DNA of 64,000 nucleotides from an uncultured Clostridia bacterium (lineage in GTDB: Bacteria > Bacillota > Clostridia > Oscillospirales > Ruminococcaceae). The stretch is from assembly GCA_947589185.1 (NCBI GenBank), contig CANQCK010000007.1:30011-94010 (forward strand). The letters run 5' to 3'. A program made the position numbers and the translations under genes. Positions 25,070 to 33,305 of this stretch are shown in pieces. The notes beneath the pieces are model-generated. The model had not been told where the DNA came from, did not search any database, and saw only the letters and a program-made list of their open reading frames with translations. Each line of letters begins with the position of its first letter. The first letter of the stretch is position 1.

Positions 25070-27160
25070 TTAATCACCGCTTACCGACGCTTCGGCAATT
25101 ACGTTAGCAACTAAGTGTGCAGGAAGCTGTTCGTATCTTTCCTGCTTTAGGGTAAAACTGCCTCTGCCCTGAGTCATCTGACGGAGCAGCATAGTAAAAT
25201 CGCTCATCTCGGAAATAGGTACCTCTGCAACTACCTCCGTCATACCCTTTTCAGTCTCTGACGGGTTCATACCGAGTACCCTTCCGCGACGCTTGTTAAG
25301 CTCGCCTATCATATCTCCCGTGTTTTCGTCGGGAACCGATACATTCAATGCACCGATAGGCTCTAAAAGTACCGGGTCAGCCTGAGCAAGACCTTCTTTG
25401 TAAGCTATGGTAGCAGCCATCTTGAACGCCATTTCCGAAGAATCAACAGGGTGGTAAGAACCGTCAACTAAGATAGCCTTTAATCCCACAACAGGAAATC
25501 CTGCCAGAACACCTTTTGAAATACATTCCTGAAGTCCCTTTTCAACAGCTGGGAAGTAGTTTTTAGGTACTGCTCCGCCGAAGATCTTCTCCTCGAAAAT
25601 GAGGTCATCGGAAACGCAGGGCTCAAACTCGATCCACACGTCTCCGTATTGACCGTGGCCGCCCGATTGTTTTTTATGTTTTCCCTGAACCTTGACTTTC
25701 TTTCTTATCGTTTCTCTATATGGTATTTTCGGAACGGTAAGGTCAATATCAACTCCGAAATCGTTTTTGAGCTTTGAAAGTGCCGAGCCTAAATGCTGAT
25801 CGCCTAAGCCCTTTAAAATCTGTTCGTGAGTGAGTTCATCTTGATAGTATTCAAGGGTAAGGTCTTGCTCGAGCAGCTTTGAAACAGCACTTGAAATCTT
25901 GCTTTCATCACCTTGAGCCTTAGCCTTGACAGCCATCGGATAGCATGGCTTTGGTAAATCAATAGCGTCGAACTTAACAACCCTTGACGCATCGCAAATA
26001 GTGTCGTTTGTGTTTATATCAAGCTTTGTTGCAACAATAATATCTCCGCAGCTTGCCTCAGTAAGCTCAATTTGCTTTTTGCCGACCAGAGTAAACAGCT
26101 TTCCTATTTTAAGTGTGCTGCCGTTTGAAGCATTTACAGCGTCCGTTCCCGTTTTGATTTTGCCCGACATAACTTTGATGAACGACATTTTTCCTACAAA
26201 CGGGTCTGCAACCGTCTTGAATACAAATGCACTTAGCGGTTCTGACATATCGCACTTAATCTCAACAGGTGAACCGTCCTTATCGGTCGCAACAGCAGTT
26301 TCTTCGTCGGTGGAAACAGGAAGAAGCAGTGAGATCTCTTTGAGCAGCATATCAATGCCTGCCAGCGTAGTTGACGATACGCAGGTAACCGGAGTTATAA
26401 TTCCCTCGTTCATTCCTTTGTGTATACCGTCTATAAGCTCTTTCTGTGTGAACGCTTCGCCGCTGAAGAATTTTTCAAAAAGCTCTTCGTCGGTTTCGGC
26501 AACCGCTTCTGATATAGCTTCTTTTAAGCCCTGTAAGCGGTATTCGATTTTATCGCCCAGTTCTGCCGTAGGCATTTCTGTTTCAACGGCGTTGCCGCTG
26601 TTGTCATACTTATATGCCTTCATCTCAATGAGGTTTACATATGATACGATTTTTCTGTCTGCTATAACCGGCACAACAACAGGACATACTGTAGGTCCGA
26701 ATTCAGCTTTGAGATCGGTCAGGACATTGTAAAAGTTTGCGTTTTCTGAATCAAGCTTGGTGACAACAAACATTCTCGGCTTTTTCATAGCTACTGCTGC
26801 CGAGTATGCTTTGTGTGTTCCTACATTTACGCCCGATTTTCCCGAAACGGTTATCATCGCAGTGTCGCAGGCGGATATTCCTTCTATCATTTCGCCCGCA
26901 AAGTCAAAAAGTCCGGGCGTGTCTAAGATATTGATTTTATAGCCGTCTCTCTCATATGCGGAAAGTGACGTATATACAGAAGATTTTCTTGCAATCTCTT
27001 CGTTTGTATAGTCTGAAACAGTATTTCCGTCAGCAATTTTTCCAAGCCGCTCGCTTGAACCGCTTTTGTAAAGCAATCCCTCGCACAGCGAGGTTTTTCC
27101 CGAGCCTGCGTGACCGCATAGCACAATGTTTTTTATTTTTGAATTGTCGTAAGTTTTCAC
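25070..27160 (-). CDS. Elongation factor G-like GTPase
   Basis: A 696-aa translational GTPase. The G domain has LCGHAGSGKTSL (residues 15-25), DTPGLFDFAGE and VVTKLDSEN. Domain II, domain IV with HKKQSGGHGQYGDVWIEFEP and a C-terminal EF-G V-like domain ending in RGSFTLKQERYEQLP follow. This is the EF-G paralogue ('EF-G-like', FusA2) common in Clostridia, diverged from canonical FusA; its exact translation role is unknown. The start is GTG at 27160 with GGAGAG 6 bases upstream; the longer ATG form at 27181 has no site. It forms an operon with the radical SAM gene. Confidence 0.85.
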   Translation of the reverse strand: MKTYDNSKIKNIVLCGHAGSGKTSLCEGLLYKSGSSERLGKIADGNTVSDYTNEEIARKSSVYTSLSAYERDGYKINILDTPGLFDFAGEMIEGISACDTAMITVSGKSGVNVGTHKAYSAAVAMKKPRMFVVTKLDSENANFYNVLTDLKAEFGPTVCPVVVPVIADRKIVSYVNLIEMKAYKYDNSGNAVETEMPTAELGDKIEYRLQGLKEAISEAVAETDEELFEKFFSGEAFTQKELIDGIHKGMNEGIITPVTCVSSTTLAGIDMLLKEISLLLPVSTDEETAVATDKDGSPVEIKCDMSEPLSAFVFKTVADPFVGKMSFIKVMSGKIKTGTDAVNASNGSTLKIGKLFTLVGKKQIELTEASCGDIIVATKLDINTNDTICDASRVVKFDAIDLPKPCYPMAVKAKAQGDESKISSAVSKLLEQDLTLEYYQDELTHEQILKGLGDQHLGSALSKLKNDFGVDIDLTVPKIPYRETIRKKVKVQGKHKKQSGGHGQYGDVWIEFEPCVSDDLIFEEKIFGGAVPKNYFPAVEKGLQECISKGVLAGFPVVGLKAILVDGSYHPVDSSEMAFKMAATIAYKEGLAQADPVLLEPIGALNVSVPDENTGDMIGELNKRRGRVLGMNPSETEKGMTEVVAEVPISEMSDFTMLLRQMTQGRGSFTLKQERYEQLPAHLVANVIAEASVSGD

Positions 27161-27255
27161 TTTTATCTCTCCATTCAACATAAATTTGTAGCAAGTCAGA
27201 TATTATATAATTCAGACAGATGATCCCTATGTCCGTTTAGCAGGAAACATCTTGT

Positions 27256-27381
27256 ATTCAGCAGAAATTTGTAATAACTGCTGAATGTTCGCTTTTTAAT
27301 AAGGGACTGACCCTTTTAAAATTAAACAATATATATTACTACTAATAATGCAATTATATACTATTTCACTATAAATTGCAA
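27256..27381 (-). promoter_or_regulatory. Promoter and long structured leader of EF-G-like gene
   Basis: Reverse-strand TTGCAA (27376-27381), 17-bp spacer and TATAAT (27353-27358) predict a leader of about 185 nt before the GTG. In it are a perfect 9-bp hairpin ATTCAGCAG/CTGCTGAAT (27256-27286) and AAGGG/CCCTT (27301-27315). No known riboswitch is recognised. Confidence 0.55.
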
Positions 27382-27414
27382 GTGATTTTAATAATTTTTT
27401 GTTGAAAATTAAAT

Positions 27415-27446
27415 AATCGCTCTGCGTTTAACAAAGCGATTTTTTA
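27415..27446. terminator. Terminator after secreted repeat protein
   Basis: Stem AATCGCT/AGCGATT with T-rich flanks on both strands, just downstream of the leftward gene at 27450. Confidence 0.65.
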
Positions 27447-27449
27447 CAT

Positions 27450-29009
27450 TTATTTAACTGTTACTTTCTTTGTTTTTTTGCTCCAGCTTCCGTTGACCTT
27501 CTTGGTCTGACCGTTAGAGTCCTTATATTCCACATACGGTCTTACACGAACATAGTAGGTTTTGCCGCTTTTGATTTTTTTGTTTTTAACAGTCAGCTTA
27601 TTCTTAGTGACGAATTTTTTAATTACATTCTTTTTGAACCTTCTGTTTGAAGAGATTTGAACCTCATAACCACTTGCTTTTTTGATGTTTTTCCACGACA
27701 CGCTTATCTTTTTCTTTTTATTGCTTAAAGCCTTCAGCTTTTTGATTTTTGCTTTGCTTATTAACTCCTTTGCTTTTTCTTTATTTTGGTTGCCGTTAAT
27801 GGAAGTCACTGCAATCTTATTTGCAGAATTAGTATTGTTTTTATTCTGAACAGGCTTTGCTGACGGCTTTGAATCGGATGGCTTTGTTCCGGAAGAATTA
27901 TTATTGTTTGAAGTATTATTATCGTCAATTAAAGGAGTATTTCCCTTTTCGTAGTATATTAATTCTCCGTCTGTATCGTATTTATATTTCTCCCAGCTTC
28001 CGTCGCTGTACTCGGATAATGTGAGATAGCCGTCTTTGCTGTAGGTGTTTTTTACCCAGCTTTCGTCGTTATATTTAGTATATGTACAATTGCCGTTTGC
28101 GTCATATGTGTTGTCTTCCGAATATCCCTCGCTGTCTGCATAGTGTGTTATATTGCCATATTCATCGTATTCTGTGTCTTCCCAATAGCCGTCGCTGTTT
28201 TCTATATGAATAATGTTTCCATTTTCGTCATACTTGGTCTCTTCCCAGAAATTATCGCTGTCTTCATAACGTATCTCATTGCCGCTTTCATCGTACTCTC
28301 TCTTTTGCCAATTGCCGTCTCCGTCTTCAACGTAAAGAATATTTCCGTTTTCATCGGTTTCTATAGTATAACCGTCGCTGGTTTCTATTAGAATATTACC
28401 GTTCTCTTTATATTCAAAAGTTTCCCAACAATTGCTTTCATGATTTATAACATTTCCGTCGTCATCATATTTGAATTTTTCCCAGCTGTTGTTGAGATAT
28501 TTATAAGTCATCTCTTTGTTGACTTCGTCATATTCAACAGTATAACCGTAACCGTAGCTGTTTTCAAAATATGTTTCAAAACCCTTTTCGTTAAACTCCT
28601 GTTTTAGCCAGAAACCGTTGCTGTCTTCTCTATGCTTTGTTTTTATGCTGCCGTCTTCAAAATATGTATATGTCCATTCTGATGTGTATGTATCGCCGTC
28701 GCTGTTTTCATAGTATGTCTGGTCTCCGTTTTCGTTATATTCAAAACTTTCCCATGAGCCGTCGCTGTACGAAATAAGTGTTACGTTTCCGTTTTCGTCA
28801 TAAGTGTATTCACCGTCGTCTTCATCTATGATGTCGTCCATTATATCACGTCCGAGTACCGATTTAATGGTTCGCTTTCCGATACTTTCAAGCGATTTTA
28901 CAGTCTTTACTGCATTCTCAGTATTTACGGCGTTTGCTGTCGGAACTGACCCGATAAGACTCAATGTCATTGCAATGGCGGTAAATAAAATCATAATTCT
29001 TTTTTTCAT
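27450..29009 (-). CDS. Secreted YD-like repeat protein with C-terminal Fn3-like domain
   Basis: A 519-aa protein with a signal peptide (KKRIMILFTAIAMTLSLIGS..ANA). Residues about 70-350 hold roughly fourteen units of about 20 aa with the pattern YDENGN(I/V)..YSDG.WE...Y, resembling RHS/YD or MORN-like beta repeats. A Ser/Asn/Lys linker follows. From about residue 425 there is a Fn3-like domain (SVSWKNIKKASGYEVQIS, GKTYYVRVRPY) seen in many Clostridial surface proteins. No anchor motif or toxin tip is visible, so release or loose wall binding is inferred. The function is unknown. Confidence 0.7.
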   Translation of the reverse strand: MKKRIMILFTAIAMTLSLIGSVPTANAVNTENAVKTVKSLESIGKRTIKSVLGRDIMDDIIDEDDGEYTYDENGNVTLISYSDGSWESFEYNENGDQTYYENSDGDTYTSEWTYTYFEDGSIKTKHREDSNGFWLKQEFNEKGFETYFENSYGYGYTVEYDEVNKEMTYKYLNNSWEKFKYDDDGNVINHESNCWETFEYKENGNILIETSDGYTIETDENGNILYVEDGDGNWQKREYDESGNEIRYEDSDNFWEETKYDENGNIIHIENSDGYWEDTEYDEYGNITHYADSEGYSEDNTYDANGNCTYTKYNDESWVKNTYSKDGYLTLSEYSDGSWEKYKYDTDGELIYYEKGNTPLIDDNNTSNNNNSSGTKPSDSKPSAKPVQNKNNTNSANKIAVTSINGNQNKEKAKELISKAKIKKLKALSNKKKKISVSWKNIKKASGYEVQISSNRRFKKNVIKKFVTKNKLTVKNKKIKSGKTYYVRVRPYVEYKDSNGQTKKVNGSWSKKTKKVTVK

Positions 29010-29117
29010 AGCTTTTCTCCTAAATATAATAATTATTGTATAACTATTATAGCTTATAAATGCTAATTGGTCAATATTTTTGTAAACTATTCAACAGAAA
29101 ATCGGTATGGTATTTTT

Positions 29118-29666
29118 TTACTCGCCGAACTTTATCAGCTTCATAAACGCTTTGTTTTTCTCTAAAAGCTTAAATAGTATAACTCCTATTATGCCAACGC
29201 AAACGAACTCTCCCAGAGCGACCTGACCCATTGACAAAAACAGAGGCAGGGAAAAAACATACTTAAGTTCTAACCCCACTAATATTCCGTTAAACAACAC
29301 GGGCGACAGAGACGCTGTAATTAATGAGACAGTCGAAGCGGCATTTTCACTCATACCGAATTTGTTTTCAAAAAATCGGGGTAGACGCTCTGAACACAAG
29401 ACTATTACCGCAACGGCGAGCAGAGTTGCGAGAGTTCCCACTATCATATCAATTGCACCGACAGTGCTGATTATATTGGCGATAAGACAGCCTACGACCA
29501 TTGAGTAGCAGTATTCTCTTTTATAAAAGCAGAGAAGCACTAATACTTCCGATATGCGAAACTGTATATTGCCGTAGGCAAGAGAGCCTAAAGCCATTGT
29601 TACAGTGACATACAAAGCCGCTGTTACTGATAAAACTGCAATTTTTCTTACACTTAGATTTTTCAT
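29118..29666 (-). CDS. queT: Queuosine-precursor transporter QueT
   Basis: A 182-aa six-TM ECF-type S component with the QueT signature SLAYGNIQFRISEVLVLLCF, NIISTVGAIDMIVGT and GLELKY..PLFLSMGQVALGE. QueT imports preQ1/preQ0-type precursors together with the general ECF module, which is not in the window. The ATG at 29666 has TAGGAG upstream; the longer in-frame start is inside the leader terminator and is rejected. A candidate preQ1 aptamer plus terminator precede it, matching the assigned substrate. Confidence 0.9.
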   Translation of the reverse strand: MKNLSVRKIAVLSVTAALYVTVTMALGSLAYGNIQFRISEVLVLLCFYKREYCYSMVVGCLIANIISTVGAIDMIVGTLATLLAVAVIVLCSERLPRFFENKFGMSENAASTVSLITASLSPVLFNGILVGLELKYVFSLPLFLSMGQVALGEFVCVGIIGVILFKLLEKNKAFMKLIKFGE

Positions 29667-29696
29667 GAAATTTTCTCCTAATAAATATTTAGCGAT

Positions 29697-29727
29697 AAAA
29701 AAAGCGTACCACAAGGATACGCCTTTT
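29697..29727 (-). terminator. Leader terminator before queT
   Basis: Reverse-strand GGCGTATCC/GGTACGC hairpin followed by seven T, about 30 bases before the queT start and just after the aptamer. It fits a transcription-attenuating riboswitch platform. Confidence 0.75.
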
Positions 29728-29737
29728 ATTTCAGTAT

Positions 29738-29782
29738 TATCCCTGTTTTTATTAACGAGTGGTGACTAGGTTACACTCGGTA
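29738..29782 (-). promoter_or_regulatory. Candidate preQ1-I riboswitch of queT
   Basis: On the reverse strand P1 is CGAGTG (29779-29774) / CACTCG (29761-29756) with a 12-nt loop TAACCTAGTCAC. An A-rich tail (GTTAATAAAAAC) and AGG (29744-29742), which can pair with CCT in the loop as an H-type pseudoknot, follow. P1 length, the 12-nt loop, the A-rich strand and the pseudoknot match class I preQ1 aptamers. Position before a terminator and queT supports it. The call is by structure, not by a covariance search. Confidence 0.6.
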
Positions 29783-29798
29783 TTAACTTTACTTGAAT

Positions 29799-30662
29799 TT
29801 ATGCCTTGCCTATTGAACCGAAAAGCTCCATCTTTTCCTTTACGGTTTCTTTAATAGCTTCAAAGCCCGGAGCAAGCAGCTTTCTCGGGTCAAAGCCTTT
29901 ACCCTGTTTATCCTTGCCCTCTTCTATATACTTTCTTGTAGCTTCCTGAAAAGCAAGCTGACATTCTGTGTTTACGTTGATTTTAGCTACTCCCAAAGAG
30001 ATTGCTTTCTTTATCATATCCTCAGGTATACCTGTTCCTCCGTGAAGAACAAGCGGCATATCTCCTACCTTTTCTTTAACAGCGGCAAGAGTTTCAAATG
30101 AAAGACCTGCCCAGTTTTCAGGATATTTACCGTGTATGTTTCCGATACCCGCTGCAAGCATAGTAACGCCTAAGTCAGCAATTGATTTGCACTCGTCCGG
30201 GTCTGCACATTCGCCTGCACCGATAACTCCGTCTTCTTCTCCACCTATCGAACCGACTTCCGCTTCAATCGAAAGACCCAGCTTTTCACACTCAGAAACA
30301 AGTTCCTTTGTCTTTTCGATGTTTTCTTCAATAGGATAGTGAGAACCGTCGAACATCACCGAGCTGAAGCCTGCCTCGATACAAGCCTTTGCTCCGTCGT
30401 ATGAACCGTGATCAAGGTGAAGTGCAACAGGTACTGTGATACCAAGTTCCTCTAACATTCCTTTTACCATTCCTACGACCGTCTTGTAACCGCACATATA
30501 TTTTCCTGCACCCTCAGAAACACCCAGAATAACAGGTGAGTTCTGTTCCTGTGCGGTAAGTAAAATAGCCTTAGTCCATTCAAGATTGTTGATGTTGAAC
30601 TGTCCAACTGCATATTTACCTTCTCTTGCTTTGTTTAGCATTTCCTTTGCCGAAACTAACAT
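29799..30662 (-). CDS. fba: Class II fructose-1,6-bisphosphate aldolase
   Basis: A 287-aa metal-dependent aldolase with AVGQFNINNLEW, VALHLDHGSYDGAKACIEAGF (zinc His), SIEAEVGSIGGEEDG, GIGNIHGKYP, LVLHGGTGIPEDMI and INVNTECQ. It splits fructose 1,6-bisphosphate into DHAP and glyceraldehyde 3-phosphate. The length matches the short tagatose/fructose (GatY/FbaA-type) class; glycolytic use is inferred from the adjacent phosphofructokinase. A 290-base repeat block separates them. Confidence 0.93.
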   Translation of the reverse strand: MLVSAKEMLNKAREGKYAVGQFNINNLEWTKAILLTAQEQNSPVILGVSEGAGKYMCGYKTVVGMVKGMLEELGITVPVALHLDHGSYDGAKACIEAGFSSVMFDGSHYPIEENIEKTKELVSECEKLGLSIEAEVGSIGGEEDGVIGAGECADPDECKSIADLGVTMLAAGIGNIHGKYPENWAGLSFETLAAVKEKVGDMPLVLHGGTGIPEDMIKKAISLGVAKINVNTECQLAFQEATRKYIEEGKDKQGKGFDPRKLLAPGFEAIKETVKEKMELFGSIGKA

Positions 30663-30719
30663 AAATATTTTACCTCCAAATTTAATATAACAAAGCTATT
30701 ATACCTTATTTTTCTTAAA

Positions 30720-30951
30720 AATGCAACTAGCGGTTCGGCAGGCAATATTTAGAGAATAGAAGCTAGACCGGCGAACCGCTGGGGGCTCTTGTGCCTCCGT
30801 TTTCTGAGCAAAAAAGATTAATATTATCTGTCGGCACGCTAGTAGTTAGTAATATAAAACTAATATTTCCGCAGAGTATAGCCCGCCGTTGCACAAACTA
30901 TCACTTTTTACAAGCTATTAAAAGGCGGCAGAGCCACCGCCGGCTCGGCGG
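30720..30951. repeat. Composite repeats between fba and pfk genes
   Basis: Contains a roughly 105-bp unit (about 30772-30868) inverted relative to 16888-16993, then a hairpin unit at about 30882-30926 (arms CCGCCG/AGGCGG). A CCGCCGGCTCGGCGG palindrome ends directly at the stop codon (CTA, 30952-30954) of the leftward phosphofructokinase gene. Confidence 0.85.
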
Positions 30952-32034
30952 CTAGTTGCCGAAGCTGATGCCTATATCTCTTGCAGTCTTTATAAGCTGG
31001 TCGTCAACAGGAACAAACTTTGTTTTGCCTGCAACATCTTCGAGCTTGTTTTCGGTGACTATATTATTCTTCATTGCGACCGCATAGCCGTACTTATCCT
31101 GTTCGATAAGATTGGCGGCGTGACAGCCGAACTTTGTTGCCAAAACCCTGTCATAAGCGGACGGGCTTCCCCCTCGCAGCATATGACCCGGAACGCAGAC
31201 TCTTGTTTCAAAGCCTGTGTTCTGCTCGATAGCTTTGGCAATTCTGTTTGTAGCGGTCGTTTCTCCTGCCTCTGCTCTTCTTCTTGCACGTTCTTTTTTC
31301 TTTAGTTTTGCTTCGTCCTCGTCGAAAGCTCCTTCGGCAACAGCTAAGATTGAAAAAGCACTTCCTCTTTTTGCTCGCTTTTCAACCGCCTTGCAGATTT
31401 TCTTTATATCAAACGGAATCTCAGGGATTACTATTATGTCAGCACCTCCTGCTATTCCCGAATAAAGCGTAAGCCAGCCCGCCTTGTTTCCCATAATTTC
31501 AACAACTAAGGTTCTTCCGTGTGAATTAGCCGTTGTGTGAAGCCTGTCTATAACATCGGTGGCAATGTCAACGGCAGAGTGAAAGCCAAAGGTTACGTCT
31601 GTTCCCCAGATGTCATTGTCTATGGTTTTAGGAAGTCCTATCACGTTAAGTCCCTCGTTTGAGAGAAGATTTGCCGTCTTATGAGTTCCGTTTCCGCCAA
31701 GCGTTAAAAGACAGTCGAGCTTTTGCTTTTTGTAGGTCTGTTTCATTGACTTTACCTTGTTTACGTTGTCTTCCTCAATGACCTGCATCATCTTGTAAGG
31801 CGTTCTTTTCGTTCCGAAAATAGTTCCGCCCTGAGTGAGAATACCCGAAAAATCTGACGGAGACATCAGCTTGCACTGGTTATTTATAAGCCCGGAATAT
31901 CCGTCCTGAATACCTATAATCTCAACGCCGTCTGTGCCGAACTTCTGATAACAAGCCTTTGCAACGCCTCTGATAGTCGCATTAAGACCCGGACAGTCTC
32001 CACCGCTAGTTAAAATACCTACTCGTCTTGCCAT
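30952..32034 (-). CDS. pfkA: 6-phosphofructokinase, phosphoryl donor uncertain
   Basis: A 360-aa PfkA-family enzyme with VGILTSGGDCPGLNATIRG, GGNGTHKTA (113-121), PKTIDNDIWGTD (135-146), EIMGNKAGW and VPGHMLRGGSPSAYDR. It makes fructose 1,6-bisphosphate for the adjacent aldolase gene. At the two donor-deciding positions it has Gly (GGNG, as in ATP enzymes) and Lys (PKTIDND, as in PPi enzymes), so sequence alone does not settle ATP versus PPi. An Arg/Lys-rich insert (KLKKKERARRRAEAG) sits near residue 240. Confidence 0.9.
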   Translation of the reverse strand: MARRVGILTSGGDCPGLNATIRGVAKACYQKFGTDGVEIIGIQDGYSGLINNQCKLMSPSDFSGILTQGGTIFGTKRTPYKMMQVIEEDNVNKVKSMKQTYKKQKLDCLLTLGGNGTHKTANLLSNEGLNVIGLPKTIDNDIWGTDVTFGFHSAVDIATDVIDRLHTTANSHGRTLVVEIMGNKAGWLTLYSGIAGGADIIVIPEIPFDIKKICKAVEKRAKRGSAFSILAVAEGAFDEDEAKLKKKERARRRAEAGETTATNRIAKAIEQNTGFETRVCVPGHMLRGGSPSAYDRVLATKFGCHAANLIEQDKYGYAVAMKNNIVTENKLEDVAGKTKFVPVDDQLIKTARDIGISFGN

Positions 32035-32168
32035 AATACTTCACCTTTATTCAAATTCTTTAGATAATTATAGCATAATAAATTATCAAAAACAAGAATA
32101 ATACAAATAATTATACAAACGTTCTAATATTATAGTATTACAGCCTTTATCTTTGGGGAGTGACTAAG

Positions 32169-33032
32169 TTGTTTAAAGTTTTTTCTGTAAAAAAAATATT
32201 GAAATCGCTTTCACTTTTTGTTTCGGGAGCGGTGTTAGTATCGGTTTTGGTTTATGCCTGTTCTGCATTTGCAGAAAGTATAAGAGGCATAAAGCTGCCT
32301 ATTATAATGTATCATTCGATTTTAAAGGACGAGAGCAAGCAGGGGGATTATGTTCTTTCGCCTTTGGAGCTTGAAAGCGATATGCTTTACTTAAAAGAAC
32401 ACGGCTACACACCGATATTCTGTCAGGACCTTATTTCTTATGTGTATTCAGGTAAGGAGCTTCCTGAAAAGCCGGTCATTTTGAGCTTTGACGACGGATG
32501 TTATAATAATATGTATTATGTTCTTCCGCTGCTGTCGAAGTACAATATGAAAGCTGTTTTTGCGGTAGTGGGGGCTTTCTGCGACAAGGCAACGGCAGAA
32601 AACGATCCGAACCCGAACTATTCGTATATGTCATGGAAAGACTGCAAGGACGCTTACACCAGCGGACGTGTGGAAATAGCCTGTCACTCGGATAATTTTC
32701 ACACAATAGCAAGAAGGGTAGGCTCTAAGAGAATGGGAAATGAAAGCTACGACGATTACCGTTCGGCATTTATGTCAGACACGCTCAGCTTTATGGATAA
32801 GATAAAAGCAAACTGCGAAATAGTTCCTAATACATACGTTTACCCATACGGTGCTATTACCGACGACAGCACACAGTTTGTTAGGGCCTGCGGATTCAAG
32901 GTGAGCTTTGGCGTCGAGGAAAAGATGAATTATATTTCAAAAGACGAGGATTGTCTTTATCGTCTTAACCGATACAACCGAGCCAGTGGGATTTCAACCG
33001 AGAATTTTATGAAAAAGGCACTTGATGAATGA
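32169..33032 (+). CDS. Membrane-anchored polysaccharide deacetylase (NodB)
   Basis: A 287-aa protein with an N-terminal TM/signal anchor (LFVSGAVLVSVLVYACSAFA) and a carbohydrate esterase 4 domain: IIMYHSI, VILSFDDGCYNN (catalytic Asp and metal Asp), VEIACHSDNFHT (metal His) and YVYPYGA. These enzymes remove acetyl groups from peptidoglycan or other amino sugars outside the cell. The start is TTG at 32169, 8 bases after GGGGAG; a GTG at 32160 overlaps that site and is rejected. Confidence 0.85.
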   Translation: MFKVFSVKKILKSLSLFVSGAVLVSVLVYACSAFAESIRGIKLPIIMYHSILKDESKQGDYVLSPLELESDMLYLKEHGYTPIFCQDLISYVYSGKELPEKPVILSFDDGCYNNMYYVLPLLSKYNMKAVFAVVGAFCDKATAENDPNPNYSYMSWKDCKDAYTSGRVEIACHSDNFHTIARRVGSKRMGNESYDDYRSAFMSDTLSFMDKIKANCEIVPNTYVYPYGAITDDSTQFVRACGFKVSFGVEEKMNYISKDEDCLYRLNRYNRASGISTENFMKKALDE

Positions 33033-33044
33033 GGCGGGGAAATT

Positions 33045-33072
33045 AAGTTGCATTATAACGTGCAACTTTTTT
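33045..33072 (+). terminator. Terminator of deacetylase gene
   Basis: Stem AAGTTGCA/TGCAACTT, 8-nt loop, then TTTT. Confidence 0.8.
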
Positions 33073-33222
33073 AGTGTCTTAGTGTATTAATGAGGAGAGT
33101 ACATTAAAAAGTGAATTGAACACATAATAAAATAACTGCTAAAAAGGGGTGTCAAATTATTGTGAAAAATAAAAAAACATTGCATAAGAATTCAAATAAT
33201 AATAAAACATTAAAAAAATTTA

Positions 33223-33251
33223 TTGCAAAAATTAAACATATGTGTTATTAT
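33223..33251 (+). promoter_or_regulatory. Promoter of Panacea gene pair
   Basis: TTGCAA (33223-33228), 17-bp spacer, TATTAT (33246-33251), 55 bases before the ATG at 33306. The rest of 33073-33222 shows no gene. Confidence 0.55.
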
Positions 33252-33305
33252 ATAACTACAGAAAAATGTAAAAAACACTTTTCTGTTGACGAAGGAGTGA
33301 TAAAA

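Noticed and set aside
26001..26732. 243-aa forward ORF
   Set aside because: Antisense shadow of the EF-G-like gene. Low-complexity Ser/Val/Ile composition is typical of such shadows.
33088..33110. Third copy of the TA-locus start
   Set aside because: GGAGAGTACATTAAAAAG resembles the RNA start, but no promoter, peptide or terminator follows. Treated as chance or a remnant too short to support.
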